A stretch of DNA of 46,692 bases from a virus: positions 1-46,692 of IMG/VR virus record IMGVR_UViG_3300024518_004576; one strand, given 5' to 3'. Made by a program: the position numbers and the translations under genes. Within the stretch, counting starts at the first letter, position 1, and each line of letters opens with the position of its first letter. Positions 22,295 through 29,768 of this stretch are shown here, one piece after another. The notes under the pieces were generated by a model that saw only the letters and a list, made by a program, of their open reading frames with translations, was not told the origin of the DNA and searched no databases.

Positions 22295-24475
22295 ATGAGC
22301 GAGACCTGCTGCGTCACTGCATATTCCGCACTGCTAAACACCAAGCCAGCTGCGCAGAGTATGCAGCTAACGTGGACGGATTTCTGCCAGCTCTTCGGAG
22401 GTTGGAGATCGACGAAGTCAAAGACCGCGTCTCCGCTCTGGTCGCCTACCATCGTAGAGGGGACGCGGGCGAACGCTAACGTCCGCGCCTGTGGTCCCTT
22501 AGTGCTGGACCTGGATGACGGCAGCGCGATGGCGGTGCTCGAGAAGGTCCAAGCGGACGGCCTGGAATTCATCTTCCACACCACGCATTCCACCACGGAC
22601 GAGCATATCAAGGGGCGGGTCATCATCCCCCTGTCGGAGGAGTGCAGCCCCGAAGCCTTCCGGTCGGTGTGGCAGTACGCCGCCAGACGCTTCAGCGGAG
22701 CGGACGTGGCTTGCAAAGACGTCTCCCGCGCCTACTACCTCCCTCCGGAGGGGTGCGTCTACACGCACGTGAAGGGCAAGGCGCTGGACGTGGACTCCAT
22801 CCCAGCGCAAACCTCCGTCCCCACGGTGCCCCTCGCCCCGCTGGACGTCACCCCGGAGGATCTCGTCCGCCTGGCCAAGGCTCTCGGGAAGCGCACCTCA
22901 CACAACAGCCAGGTCGCATCCCGCTCTCTCCTGAAGGTGGCCGCCGGGGAGGCCTATGCGGTGGACGGAGAACGGAACAACCTCACTTACGCCCTAGTGG
23001 GCTTCGTGGTCCGCCGCTGGCCGACATGCAGCCCCATGAGTGTTGCTGCGGTGTTCGGCCCGAGCCTTAGTCACATGGGCGACGACTGCCCAGACGTGGA
23101 GGGCATGGCGGCGCGGCTGCAGCAAGCCATCGCGGAGGAAGCCAAGCCTACCTACTCGGGGTTCTTCGACAGCGAGCGCACAAACCCGCTCACCGAGCGA
23201 GAGTTAGACGACATGGCGGCAGGGTTGGAGATGGATCGCGCCATGCTCGAGAGAACCTGGGCACTGAGGTATAGAGGCGGGGAGATCTACATCCGCAACG
23301 GACAGGGGAGATACAACTCCCTGGACCCCAGGGCGTTCTCACCGCAGCGAGACCTGGCCGCGGTGCCGGGACTCCGCACCACTCGGCAGACCGATGCAGG
23401 GGAGATAGGGCTCAGCCCAGGGGAGTTCCTGGACACCTGCTACCGCATCACGGAAGTGCGATACGACTACGAGATCCCCGCGTGCCGCGTACAGAACGGC
23501 ATGCTGCTGCAACCTGTCCCGCGAAAGGTTCTGTCGCCGGAGTATCACGCGCCGTTTCAGGAATGGTTTGAGACTCTGGACATCCGCGTGCAGGATTGGA
23601 TCGTCCGCGCTATCAAGGAGCCCGGCCCCTGCCTGCCCGCCTTGGTGTTCCACGGTGAGCGCGTGGCGGGCAAGTCCTTGTTTGCGGAGGCGCTCGCACG
23701 GGTGTGGGAGGCGAATCGTTACTCGGAGTGGGCCGAGGCTATCTCCGAGAATGACGCGGGTAACCTTGCGCATACGCCGGTGGTGTTTGCAGACGAGTCG
23801 TTCGAGGCGGATGCTGAGCAGATCCGCAAGCTGGTCTTCCGCGCCACGACGACCATCCGTGCGAAATACCGCGCGGCCACGTCGGTGTCTGGCAACCTGA
23901 GGATCCTGGTGGCGCTGAACAACCTGGCGAAATTCAAGCTCGGGGGCAGCCTGAACTGGGAGGAGGTGCAGGCCACCGCGGAGCGCCTCATCTTCATCCA
24001 GGTCGGGCCCGACACCCGAGCGGTGATCGAGAAACACTTCCCCCACTGGAACACGTGGAAAGAGGATCACACCCTCACCCAGCACCTGCTGTGGATCGCG
24101 GAGAACCACACCCCGGAGACACACCACACGAGGTCCGGCTTCCGGCAGGACTTGGGCGCCGTGGCACTGCTGGCGTCAAAGACAGGACTGAGATCCAAGA
24201 TCTGCCAGTGGTGTGCGGAGTACATCCTGTCGGGTGCCGTGGACTCCACCGGAGGGAAGGACTCGATTGAGCTCACCGGCGAAGGCCTGCTCATCTCCCC
24301 TCGGATTCTCGAGCGCTCTTGGGGTGTACACGGCACCGGGCGGGCGCCCGGACTGGACGCCGTAGCCTCCGCCCTCGAAGGGATTTCGGAGAAAAGAGAT
24401 CACAGGCACTTGATCTCTCGCGAGGTCCTGTTAGGCTGGGCTGCAGACAAATCCTACCCATCGTTATTCGACTGA
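22295..24475 (+). CDS. Primase-helicase (primase-like N-terminus, SF3/D5-type ATPase)
   Basis: In this 726-aa replication protein the first 160 residues contain LVLDLDDG and later VSRAYYLPP, the pattern of archaeo-eukaryotic primase-like domains in bifunctional phage primases. The C-terminal half has a Walker A (FHGERVAGKSLF), a Walker B (PVVFADESFE) and a sensor-like RILVALNN, consistent with a D5/SF3-type hexameric helicase. It starts the replication operon behind its own promoter. The last codons lie within one arm of a 19-bp inverted repeat (24463-24481). Confidence 0.82.
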   Translation: MSETCCVTAYSALLNTKPAAQSMQLTWTDFCQLFGGWRSTKSKTASPLWSPTIVEGTRANANVRACGPLVLDLDDGSAMAVLEKVQADGLEFIFHTTHSTTDEHIKGRVIIPLSEECSPEAFRSVWQYAARRFSGADVACKDVSRAYYLPPEGCVYTHVKGKALDVDSIPAQTSVPTVPLAPLDVTPEDLVRLAKALGKRTSHNSQVASRSLLKVAAGEAYAVDGERNNLTYALVGFVVRRWPTCSPMSVAAVFGPSLSHMGDDCPDVEGMAARLQQAIAEEAKPTYSGFFDSERTNPLTERELDDMAAGLEMDRAMLERTWALRYRGGEIYIRNGQGRYNSLDPRAFSPQRDLAAVPGLRTTRQTDAGEIGLSPGEFLDTCYRITEVRYDYEIPACRVQNGMLLQPVPRKVLSPEYHAPFQEWFETLDIRVQDWIVRAIKEPGPCLPALVFHGERVAGKSLFAEALARVWEANRYSEWAEAISENDAGNLAHTPVVFADESFEADAEQIRKLVFRATTTIRAKYRAATSVSGNLRILVALNNLAKFKLGGSLNWEEVQATAERLIFIQVGPDTRAVIEKHFPHWNTWKEDHTLTQHLLWIAENHTPETHHTRSGFRQDLGAVALLASKTGLRSKICQWCAEYILSGAVDSTGGKDSIELTGEGLLISPRILERSWGVHGTGRAPGLDAVASALEGISEKRDHRHLISREVLLGWAADKSYPSLFD

Positions 24476-24577
24476 GCGGGGTGCATACTAGAGCGAGTTG
24501 ACCTTCGCTTTACTCCCTGGCTCCCCATTTAAGGGTGCAAAAGGGTTTGGTCGCCTTTCCCCGCTCAGTCGAATAAC
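24463..24577. repeat. 19-bp perfect inverted repeat around the end of the primase gene
   Basis: GTTATTCGACTGAGCGGGG (24463-24481) has its exact complement at 24559-24577, separated by 77 bases. The left arm covers the last codons and stop of the primase-helicase gene; the right arm ends just before the ribosome binding site of the next gene. A stem in the mRNA could stabilise the transcript end or control the downstream start. Alternatively the arms are protein binding sites. The loop holds TTGACC but no good -10. No T-tract follows, so this is not a standard terminator. Confidence 0.85.
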
Positions 24578-24588
24578 TGGAGAGCCCA

Positions 24589-24708
24589 ATGAAACTCTAT
24601 CAGATTGACCCGTATGGCTCTTGTGGCTCACTGGAAGACGCCAAACAAGCCGCTCAGCATAGGGTGGATAGGTTGAACCGATGGCTGAAGAAAAATTACA
24701 AGAACTGA
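24589..24708 (+). CDS. 39-aa hypothetical protein
   Basis: MKLYQIDPYGSCGSLEDAKQ continues to RLNRWLKKNYKN, a compact helical microprotein with a basic end. A ribosome binding site (GGAG) stands seven bases before the ATG. It is the first gene after the inverted repeat. No family recognised. Confidence 0.6.
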   Translation: MKLYQIDPYGSCGSLEDAKQAAQHRVDRLNRWLKKNYKN

Positions 24709-24718
24709 AGGAGCTGAA

Positions 24719-24937
24719 ATGATGTTGGACGGTGTAAAGGAGTGGGACTTGTTTGATTGGTGCGGCGTGGTGGCGGTTACGGCCATGGTGGTCTTCATCG
24801 TGGCGTTGATGTCCTCTAACGCCCGCAACAACGACACGAGCGACCTGACGCCGGAGGCCCGCGAGTGGGTTGAGGAGTGCGCGCAGTTCAGGGAGCTCGG
24901 CGACTGTGTGTGGACGTGGAGACGGCTGCACCCATGA
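24719..24937 (+). CDS. Small single-pass membrane protein
   Basis: A 72-aa protein with one hydrophobic segment (CGVVAVTAMVVFIVALMSS, about residues 15-33) and an acidic soluble C-terminus with two Cys residues. AAGGAG precedes the ATG. It could be a holin-like or superinfection protein, but nothing proves it. It overlaps the next gene by ATGA. Confidence 0.62.
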   Translation: MMLDGVKEWDLFDWCGVVAVTAMVVFIVALMSSNARNNDTSDLTPEAREWVEECAQFRELGDCVWTWRRLHP

Positions 24938-25257
24938 GCGTATCCTGCGGTGACACATATCACTCGTCAGAGGTTGCGAGACCACTCCTGATGAGGCTTC
25001 CGTCGCCCGACGCGCCGAGGGATTTGCAATACAACATGTGCGACCCGGATTACATGGCGGAGCGCGTTCGCACCATTCGCACTGCACACTATTCATCCGG
25101 GGAAACTCTATCACGAGAGGACGTCGCTGTGCTGCTGCTGCTTGCCGACGACTATTTGCATTTGACCACCTGCGCGTGCGGTCAGGAGCACTGCGTACGG
25201 AAGTTGCGGGACATCTGGAGAGCGCGTCGAGGACGCGAGCAATCTAAGGAGCAGTGA
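24934..25257 (+). CDS. Hypothetical protein with clustered Cys/His
   Basis: A 107-aa protein. The C-terminal region has TTCACGQEHCVRKLRDIWRAR, a CxCxxxHC cluster that might bind a metal. The middle (SREDVAVLLLLADDYLH) is helical. Start and stop overlap both neighbours. No family recognised. Confidence 0.62.
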   Translation: MSVSCGDTYHSSEVARPLLMRLPSPDAPRDLQYNMCDPDYMAERVRTIRTAHYSSGETLSREDVAVLLLLADDYLHLTTCACGQEHCVRKLRDIWRARRGREQSKEQ

Positions 25258-25400
25258 TGAAGATTACGAAAGACGGCGGGACGTTTGCAGCAGGGACCAC
25301 GTGGCGGCAAACTGGCGCTAACTGCTGGGGAGTCGCCCTCCGCCAAACCCGCGAGCAGTGGGCCAACAACACTAGCGAGTTCACGGAGGTCGAGTCGTGA
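25257..25400 (+). CDS. 47-aa hypothetical protein ending in the TEVES junction
   Basis: MKITKDGGTFAAGTTWRQTG continues to an end in FTEVES. It starts in a TGATG overlap and its last 19 bases (ACGGAGGTCGAGTCGTGAG, 25383-25401) contain the ribosome binding site and start of the next gene. The same 19 bases recur at 25775-25793. The coupling supports it as a real gene. Confidence 0.6.
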   Translation: MKITKDGGTFAAGTTWRQTGANCWGVALRQTREQWANNTSEFTEVES

Positions 25401-25792
25401 GTCACCTCCGCCTGGTGCGGGATGACGAGACGGTCGAGTCCTGTGCCTGGGAGCGCGCTATGTCGACTGCGCGAATCTGCGGTGAGCGCGTTGTCCGCGA
25501 GTTCACAACCCAGCCCTCGGATAACGTATACCAGGTCGAGTGGAGATCGGCGCAACGACAGATAGCTCTAGGTCTGATACGGGTGTCGTGCGCGTGGGAA
25601 GATATATCGGGGCTCGTGCGCCGTACACACCCAGACCTGCCAAAGCATGGCCGCATCGCGGCATGGCGGATACTGGAGCGTGAGGGGCGCCAGTGGGGCC
25701 CTGTCCTTGACGCGTTCGCAGCTTCCGACGTGGACGATTGGGTGTCGCAGCCGACGCAGCCGATCCGCGACCTAACGGAGGTCGAGTCGTGA
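25397..25792 (+). CDS. Hypothetical protein
   Basis: A 131-aa protein starting at GTG in a GTGA overlap and preceded by GGAGGT. It contains SCAWERAMSTARICGERVV, VYQVEWRSAQRQIALGLIRVSCAWEDISGLVRR and RIAAWRILEREGRQWGPVLDAF, mostly helical. The end (TEVES) repeats that of the previous protein. No family recognised. Confidence 0.62.
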   Translation: MSHLRLVRDDETVESCAWERAMSTARICGERVVREFTTQPSDNVYQVEWRSAQRQIALGLIRVSCAWEDISGLVRRTHPDLPKHGRIAAWRILEREGRQWGPVLDAFAASDVDDWVSQPTQPIRDLTEVES

Positions 25793-25845
25793 GCCGCGCT
25801 GCCAGGCGACTCCGGACTTTCGCAAAACGGGGAGACGAGATATGA
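25789..25845 (+). CDS. 18-aa basic peptide in a coupled chain
   Basis: MSRAARRLRTFAKRGDEI starts at GTG behind GGAGGT and stops in ATGA with the next gene. It is strongly basic. It may be a real micro-protein or only a coupling leader that carries ribosomes to the 25842 gene. Confidence 0.35.
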   Translation: MSRAARRLRTFAKRGDEI

Positions 25846-26009
25846 AAAAAGGTTATTCGATCATTGACGGCTTCAAGAGAGACATCATCGCGGAGGAGTC
25901 TGCGAACATGGCAATCATGGCGTACCTGCAGAAGTTCCCCGACGAGAAAACGATCCTCGTCGACGGGATGGAATACAAAACCCGCCGCGCTCTGGTGAAG
26001 TGCCCTTGA
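25842..26009 (+). CDS. 55-aa hypothetical protein
   Basis: A small protein (MKKGYSIIDGFKRDIIAEES at the start, TILVDGMEYKTRRALVKCP at the end) with one helix and a beta hairpin. It overlaps the micro-gene before it and the nuclease after it. No family recognised. Confidence 0.6.
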   Translation: MKKGYSIIDGFKRDIIAEESANMAIMAYLQKFPDEKTILVDGMEYKTRRALVKCP

Positions 26010-26965
26010 TCACTGTCTCCCCTTCCCAACTCGGGCTGTACCAGCGCTGCCCCCGGCGCTGGGCTTTCCGTTACATCGGGAAGATCAAACCACCGCGGCC
26101 CTCCTATTACGATTTTGGGGACAGCGCGCACAAGTACCTGGAGAATTGGTACCGTGACGGCGCGGCGATTGATACGAGCACCAAGGAGGGGGACCTGGCG
26201 CATCGGCTCTTGGACATCCTGCCCTCCCGAGGCGCCTCCGCACCGGAGCTGCACTTCGTCCACCCTCTCTGCGAGGGCGTGGAACTTCAAGGGTACATCG
26301 ATCTACTCACGCCGGACGGAGACGGGTGGGCTGTAGACGACTACAAGTTCTACGCCACCATGGATTACGCGGAGACGGAAGCGAGTCTCGCGGAGAATCT
26401 ACAGGCAAACATCTATTCGTGGGCCACTGGGGGGGACTGTACCTTCTCCATGAACTACGGGCTCAAAAAAGCCAAGACGGTCGAGAAAGTTTCTCGCTGT
26501 ATGCCTATTGCGGAGACGACCAAATTCGTGCAAGGTCTCGTGCCTACGGCGAGATTGATCGTCGGCCACCTTGCACGAGGGGACGTCAACGCTGTCCCCA
26601 GAAACCCAACGGTGTGTGACCACACCAGTGACGGCTGCCCCTACGGGGAGCGATGTAACCTAGGAGAAATTGAGATGGACCAGGAATTTATGCAAAGACT
26701 AGAGGCGATGAAGGCGAAAGCCGCGGCGGAAGCGGGAGTAAATCCCCCCGAAGCCGCAGAGTTGGAAACTCCCGCGCCCCCGCCCGAGCCGGAACCCGAG
26801 CCGGAACCCGAACCTGTGAAAAAACCACGCGGCCGCCCGCGCAAAGCTCCCGTGACAGCTGCCCCACCGCCGCCCTCACCTCCGGCTGCCCCCGCGCCTG
26901 CCGAGACGAAGCTCGCGATCCCCGTCGGAGGCACGGTCACGATCACGATCCGGATCGAGCCGTGA
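26000..26965 (+). CDS. Cas4/RecB-like PD-(D/E)XK nuclease with AT-hook tail
   Basis: A 321-aa protein. The start (TVSPSQLGLYQRCPRRWAFRYI) is the typical SxSxLxxYxxCPrrwa box of PDDEXK_1 nucleases; GDSAHKYLENWY and then GYIDLLTPDGDGWAVDDYKFY give the catalytic D...DxK. The terminal cysteines (VCDHTSDGCPYGERC) together with the first Cys are the usual Fe-S ligands. After residue 225 a low-complexity tail follows with PEPEPEP repeats and KKPRGRPRKAP, a textbook AT-hook, so the nuclease may be tethered to AT-rich DNA. Likely role: DNA end processing in recombination or replication. The GTG start is approximate; TTG at 26006 is possible. Confidence 0.8.
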   Translation: MPLITVSPSQLGLYQRCPRRWAFRYIGKIKPPRPSYYDFGDSAHKYLENWYRDGAAIDTSTKEGDLAHRLLDILPSRGASAPELHFVHPLCEGVELQGYIDLLTPDGDGWAVDDYKFYATMDYAETEASLAENLQANIYSWATGGDCTFSMNYGLKKAKTVEKVSRCMPIAETTKFVQGLVPTARLIVGHLARGDVNAVPRNPTVCDHTSDGCPYGERCNLGEIEMDQEFMQRLEAMKAKAAAEAGVNPPEAAELETPAPPPEPEPEPEPEPVKKPRGRPRKAPVTAAPPPPSPPAAPAPAETKLAIPVGGTVTITIRIEP

Positions 26966-27105
26966 TCGAAGACGTCGGCCCCGACGACAAGGTGCACTTT
27001 CTGACCTGCGAATTGTGCGGAGAACCCTGTCTTTTGTGGGATGACGATCCTCCGATCCTCTGTGAGTGGTGTGAGGATAAATTGAAAGGGTCCCCCGAGG
27101 CGTGA
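26962..27105 (+). CDS. 47-aa zinc-ribbon protein
   Basis: A microprotein with CELC, a further Cys four residues later, and CEWC: two CxxC knuckles as in zinc ribbons, with acidic surroundings. It starts and stops in GTGA overlaps between the nuclease and helicase genes. It may bridge or regulate these DNA enzymes. Confidence 0.65.
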   Translation: MIEDVGPDDKVHFLTCELCGEPCLLWDDDPPILCEWCEDKLKGSPEA

Positions 27106-28736
27106 GTCGAATCCGGAACCTGCCCAAACGTGACTGGCAAGCTGAAGCTGTAATCTACGCGGAGGAACTCTCTCGGGAACTCCGCACGCCGCAAGGCACC
27201 CAACGGCTTCACCCCATCCAGGCAGCGTGTTTACTGGAGGCCCCTCTATGTGGGGGGCTCTTTGCCAACGCGCGGGTGGGTTCCGGCAAGACTCTCATCT
27301 CAGGTTTGCTCCCCACGGTGTTCGGGTCGCGACGCCCTCTGCTACTGGTGCCGTCCAACCTCCTGAAAAAAACGAGAGCTGCCTTCCGGGAGCTCCGCCT
27401 TCACTGGCGCCTGCCTCTCTCCTATCGTATCGAGTCGTACTCGAAACTAGGGACCGTGACGGGCGCGAAGATGTTGAGCGAGTACGATCCCGATCTGATC
27501 GTCTGCGACGAAGCGCACAAGTTGAAACGGATTTTGAACAGCGCCGTTGCGAAGCGCGTGTTGCGGCACAAGATGAACAACTGGGGTCGCGTCCGCATGT
27601 GCTTCCTTTCAGGGACCTTCATGCGTGATGGGTTGATGGACTACGCCCACATGCTTTTCATGGCGCTGGGTAAAGGCGCTCCCGTTCCCCTGAAAACAGG
27701 AGACCAGGAAACCTGGGCCTCGTTATTGGATCCAAGGGGGGATGGGACCGAATACCAATTCCTGTCCGAGGATCTTGGCGCCGTGCGGAATCGAGAAGAG
27801 GCGCAAGACGCCTACCGGGACCGGCTCGTCAGCGCCCCCGGGGTGATCGTCTCGACGCAGACCTACACGGAGCGCGCTTTACATATCGAGTGTCACGAGG
27901 TGCAGGCTCCTGTGATGATGGACGATCTCTTCGCGCCACTGAGGTTGGACTGGACTGCGCCCGACTCCTGGACTTTCGGGGATGCCTTCGGGGTTTACGC
28001 TTGCGCACGCCAGCTGGGCATGGGGTTCTCCGCGAAGCATGTACCCTGGCCTCCGGAGGATTGGTACAAGGCACGCACCGCGTTCTGCTCCGACACCCGT
28101 AGCATCATTGAGTGCTCGGACAAGCTCGACTCCGTGTACCAGATCAAAGGCGCGTGTGAGCGGGGTGAGCTGCAACTGGACTCCTACGACGAGTGGAAAG
28201 AGCTCGAGCCCACGTTCAAAGTCACCCGGGAGACCGTCTGGCATTCGTACCACGTCCTCGATAAAATCCAGGAGCTCGTGGCGAAGAGTGGACGGAGGAC
28301 CATCGTGTGGACCACGTCCGTGGAGCTCGGGCGTGAGTTGGAACGTCGGACGGGTTGGTGTTTTTTTCAACAGGACGCCTGTGATCTCAGGGGCAGGCTC
28401 ATCGACAACGTCCGTGACAAGATCGTGATCGCCAGCTACCAGGCGTGCCGCGAGGGACACAACCTCCAGCGCTGGCAGCACAACGTTTTCACCTCACCTC
28501 CGGCGAGCGGGCTGGACTTTGAGCAGTGGTGCAGCCGCACGCACCGGGACTACCAAACGGAGGACGTGACGTGCGACGTGCTTCTGACTTGCACGGAGGA
28601 CCTGGATGCGGTAACTAAAGCGATGCGGACAGCGGAGAGCACCAAAGCCACGCTCGGTTTTGAGCAGAAGCTCCTCTTCGCCACGGTGGCCATTCCACAA
28701 ATCAAGCAACAGGGGTACGCCTTCTACAGGAAATGA
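27102..28736 (+). CDS. Superfamily 2 DNA helicase / translocase
   Basis: A 544-aa protein with motif Q-like HPIQAACLL, Walker A ARVGSGKT (residues 57-64), motif II VCDEAHKLK, motif III LSGTF and a C-terminal arginine-finger motif QWCSRTHRDYQ. The DEAH box and SNF2-like spacing suggest a dsDNA translocase or replication/recombination helicase. It follows the nuclease and zinc ribbon in a coupled chain, so a joint end-processing role is plausible. Confidence 0.85.
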   Translation: MSRIRNLPKRDWQAEAVIYAEELSRELRTPQGTQRLHPIQAACLLEAPLCGGLFANARVGSGKTLISGLLPTVFGSRRPLLLVPSNLLKKTRAAFRELRLHWRLPLSYRIESYSKLGTVTGAKMLSEYDPDLIVCDEAHKLKRILNSAVAKRVLRHKMNNWGRVRMCFLSGTFMRDGLMDYAHMLFMALGKGAPVPLKTGDQETWASLLDPRGDGTEYQFLSEDLGAVRNREEAQDAYRDRLVSAPGVIVSTQTYTERALHIECHEVQAPVMMDDLFAPLRLDWTAPDSWTFGDAFGVYACARQLGMGFSAKHVPWPPEDWYKARTAFCSDTRSIIECSDKLDSVYQIKGACERGELQLDSYDEWKELEPTFKVTRETVWHSYHVLDKIQELVAKSGRRTIVWTTSVELGRELERRTGWCFFQQDACDLRGRLIDNVRDKIVIASYQACREGHNLQRWQHNVFTSPPASGLDFEQWCSRTHRDYQTEDVTCDVLLTCTEDLDAVTKAMRTAESTKATLGFEQKLLFATVAIPQIKQQGYAFYRK

Positions 28737-28739
28737 GAT

Positions 28740-29114
28740 ATGCAAAAAAAAATCTGCGTGGATTTTGATGGAGTAATCCACTCGTACGACAGCGGCTGGC
28801 AGGGCGCGTGCCAGATCCCCGACCAACCTGTCGACGGGGCGTTTGAGTGGCTGGGGCGGCTCGTTTGGCAGGGTTTTGAGGTGTCGATCTACTCGGCTCG
28901 CTCAAAGGAGGAGGGGGCCATTGAAGCCATGCAGCGTTGGTTTACAGACCATGATATCAGTGTGTGGACCTTGGAAAGATTGAGGTTCCCTACACAGAAA
29001 CCTGCCGCCCACCTGACAGTGGATGATCGGGCTTTCTGTTTCCAAGGGGACTTCCCTAGTGTCGGGTGGGTTGAACGATTCCAACCGTGGACTAAATTAA
29101 GGCGGAACGAATGA
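28740..29114 (+). CDS. HAD-like phosphatase
   Basis: A 124-aa protein with the HAD motif I (CVDFDGVIHSY, nucleophile Asp8 and Asp10), motif II IYSARS and the final VDDRAFCFQGDFP acid motif. The size matches the small phage HAD phosphatases associated with nucleotide or polynucleotide 3' phosphate removal. A ribosome binding site (AGGAAATGAG) lies just before the ATG. Confidence 0.8.
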   Translation: MQKKICVDFDGVIHSYDSGWQGACQIPDQPVDGAFEWLGRLVWQGFEVSIYSARSKEEGAIEAMQRWFTDHDISVWTLERLRFPTQKPAAHLTVDDRAFCFQGDFPSVGWVERFQPWTKLRRNE

Positions 29115-29224
29115 AGATCCTACCAACTGTGATCGGCGCAGTAGTCGGGGCACTCCTCGACTTCGTGCTTCGAAAACTGACCAACAAAAAGAAAGAGCAG
29201 AATGACGACAACAGAGACACATGA
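29111..29224 (+). CDS. 37-aa membrane peptide
   Basis: MKILPTVIGAVVGALLDFVL followed by RKLTNKKKEQ is one membrane segment and a basic cytosolic end. It starts with ATGA on the phosphatase stop and overlaps the next gene. The layout is that of small holin-like or membrane-anchoring peptides. Confidence 0.5.
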   Translation: MKILPTVIGAVVGALLDFVLRKLTNKKKEQNDDNRDT

Positions 29225-29768
29225 GTACGACCTCAGCGCAGAGGACATCCAGAACTACAACCACCGGCAGGAGGCATCATGGCTCCCCGACACAGACGGG
29301 ACGTTTGACTTACACCTCACAAGCGCGGAGTACAAGCCGAGTGATGGGACCTCGTTCCCCATGTACTTCTTCACGTTCAAGCTGCTCGGGTTCAATTGCC
29401 CCAATACCATTGTCAACGAGACGTTGGTGCCCGGGGGCAGTCTTATGAAAATCTGCCACAAGATCGAGACCATGGGCCTCGAGGACTGGAAGCGAAAATC
29501 ACGTGCGCTAAAAGAGCGGGGGCTACTCTTCGCGCTGCACGGGAAAGACTTCCAGGAGGCAGCGTCGTACGGGGAGCTGCGGAACCAGCTCGTCGCCGCG
29601 AGTGATGCGGGGGTTCTGGAGCAGATGTTTGAGACCGGCGAGATCAAGGACATTAGGATCAGCCAAGTCCGCAAGGAGCTCAAGGAGAGCAGGGAGCTCC
29701 GCAAGGTGAAGCCCGACGCGCCCATCAAGTACGCCAAGATCCCAGCTCAAACCTTTATGAGTCTGTGA
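29202..29768 (+). CDS. Putative single-strand DNA-binding protein
   Basis: A 188-aa protein directly upstream of the DNA polymerase. The central part (GTFDLHLTSAEYKPSDGTSFPMYFFTFKLLG) has the strand pattern of OB-like phage SSBs of the DUF669 type, followed by a helical C-terminus rich in Lys/Glu. The typical acidic SSB tail is missing. The assignment comes from context and general pattern, and homology is unproven. Confidence 0.45.
   Translation: MTTTETHEYDLSAEDIQNYNHRQEASWLPDTDGTFDLHLTSAEYKPSDGTSFPMYFFTFKLLGFNCPNTIVNETLVPGGSLMKICHKIETMGLEDWKRKSRALKERGLLFALHGKDFQEAASYGELRNQLVAASDAGVLEQMFETGEIKDIRISQVRKELKESRELRKVKPDAPIKYAKIPAQTFMSL

Noticed and set aside
22285-22479. Alternative frame at the primase start
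   Set aside because: It overlaps the primase-like domain entirely and has no own ribosome binding site; the long 726-aa frame is coherent.
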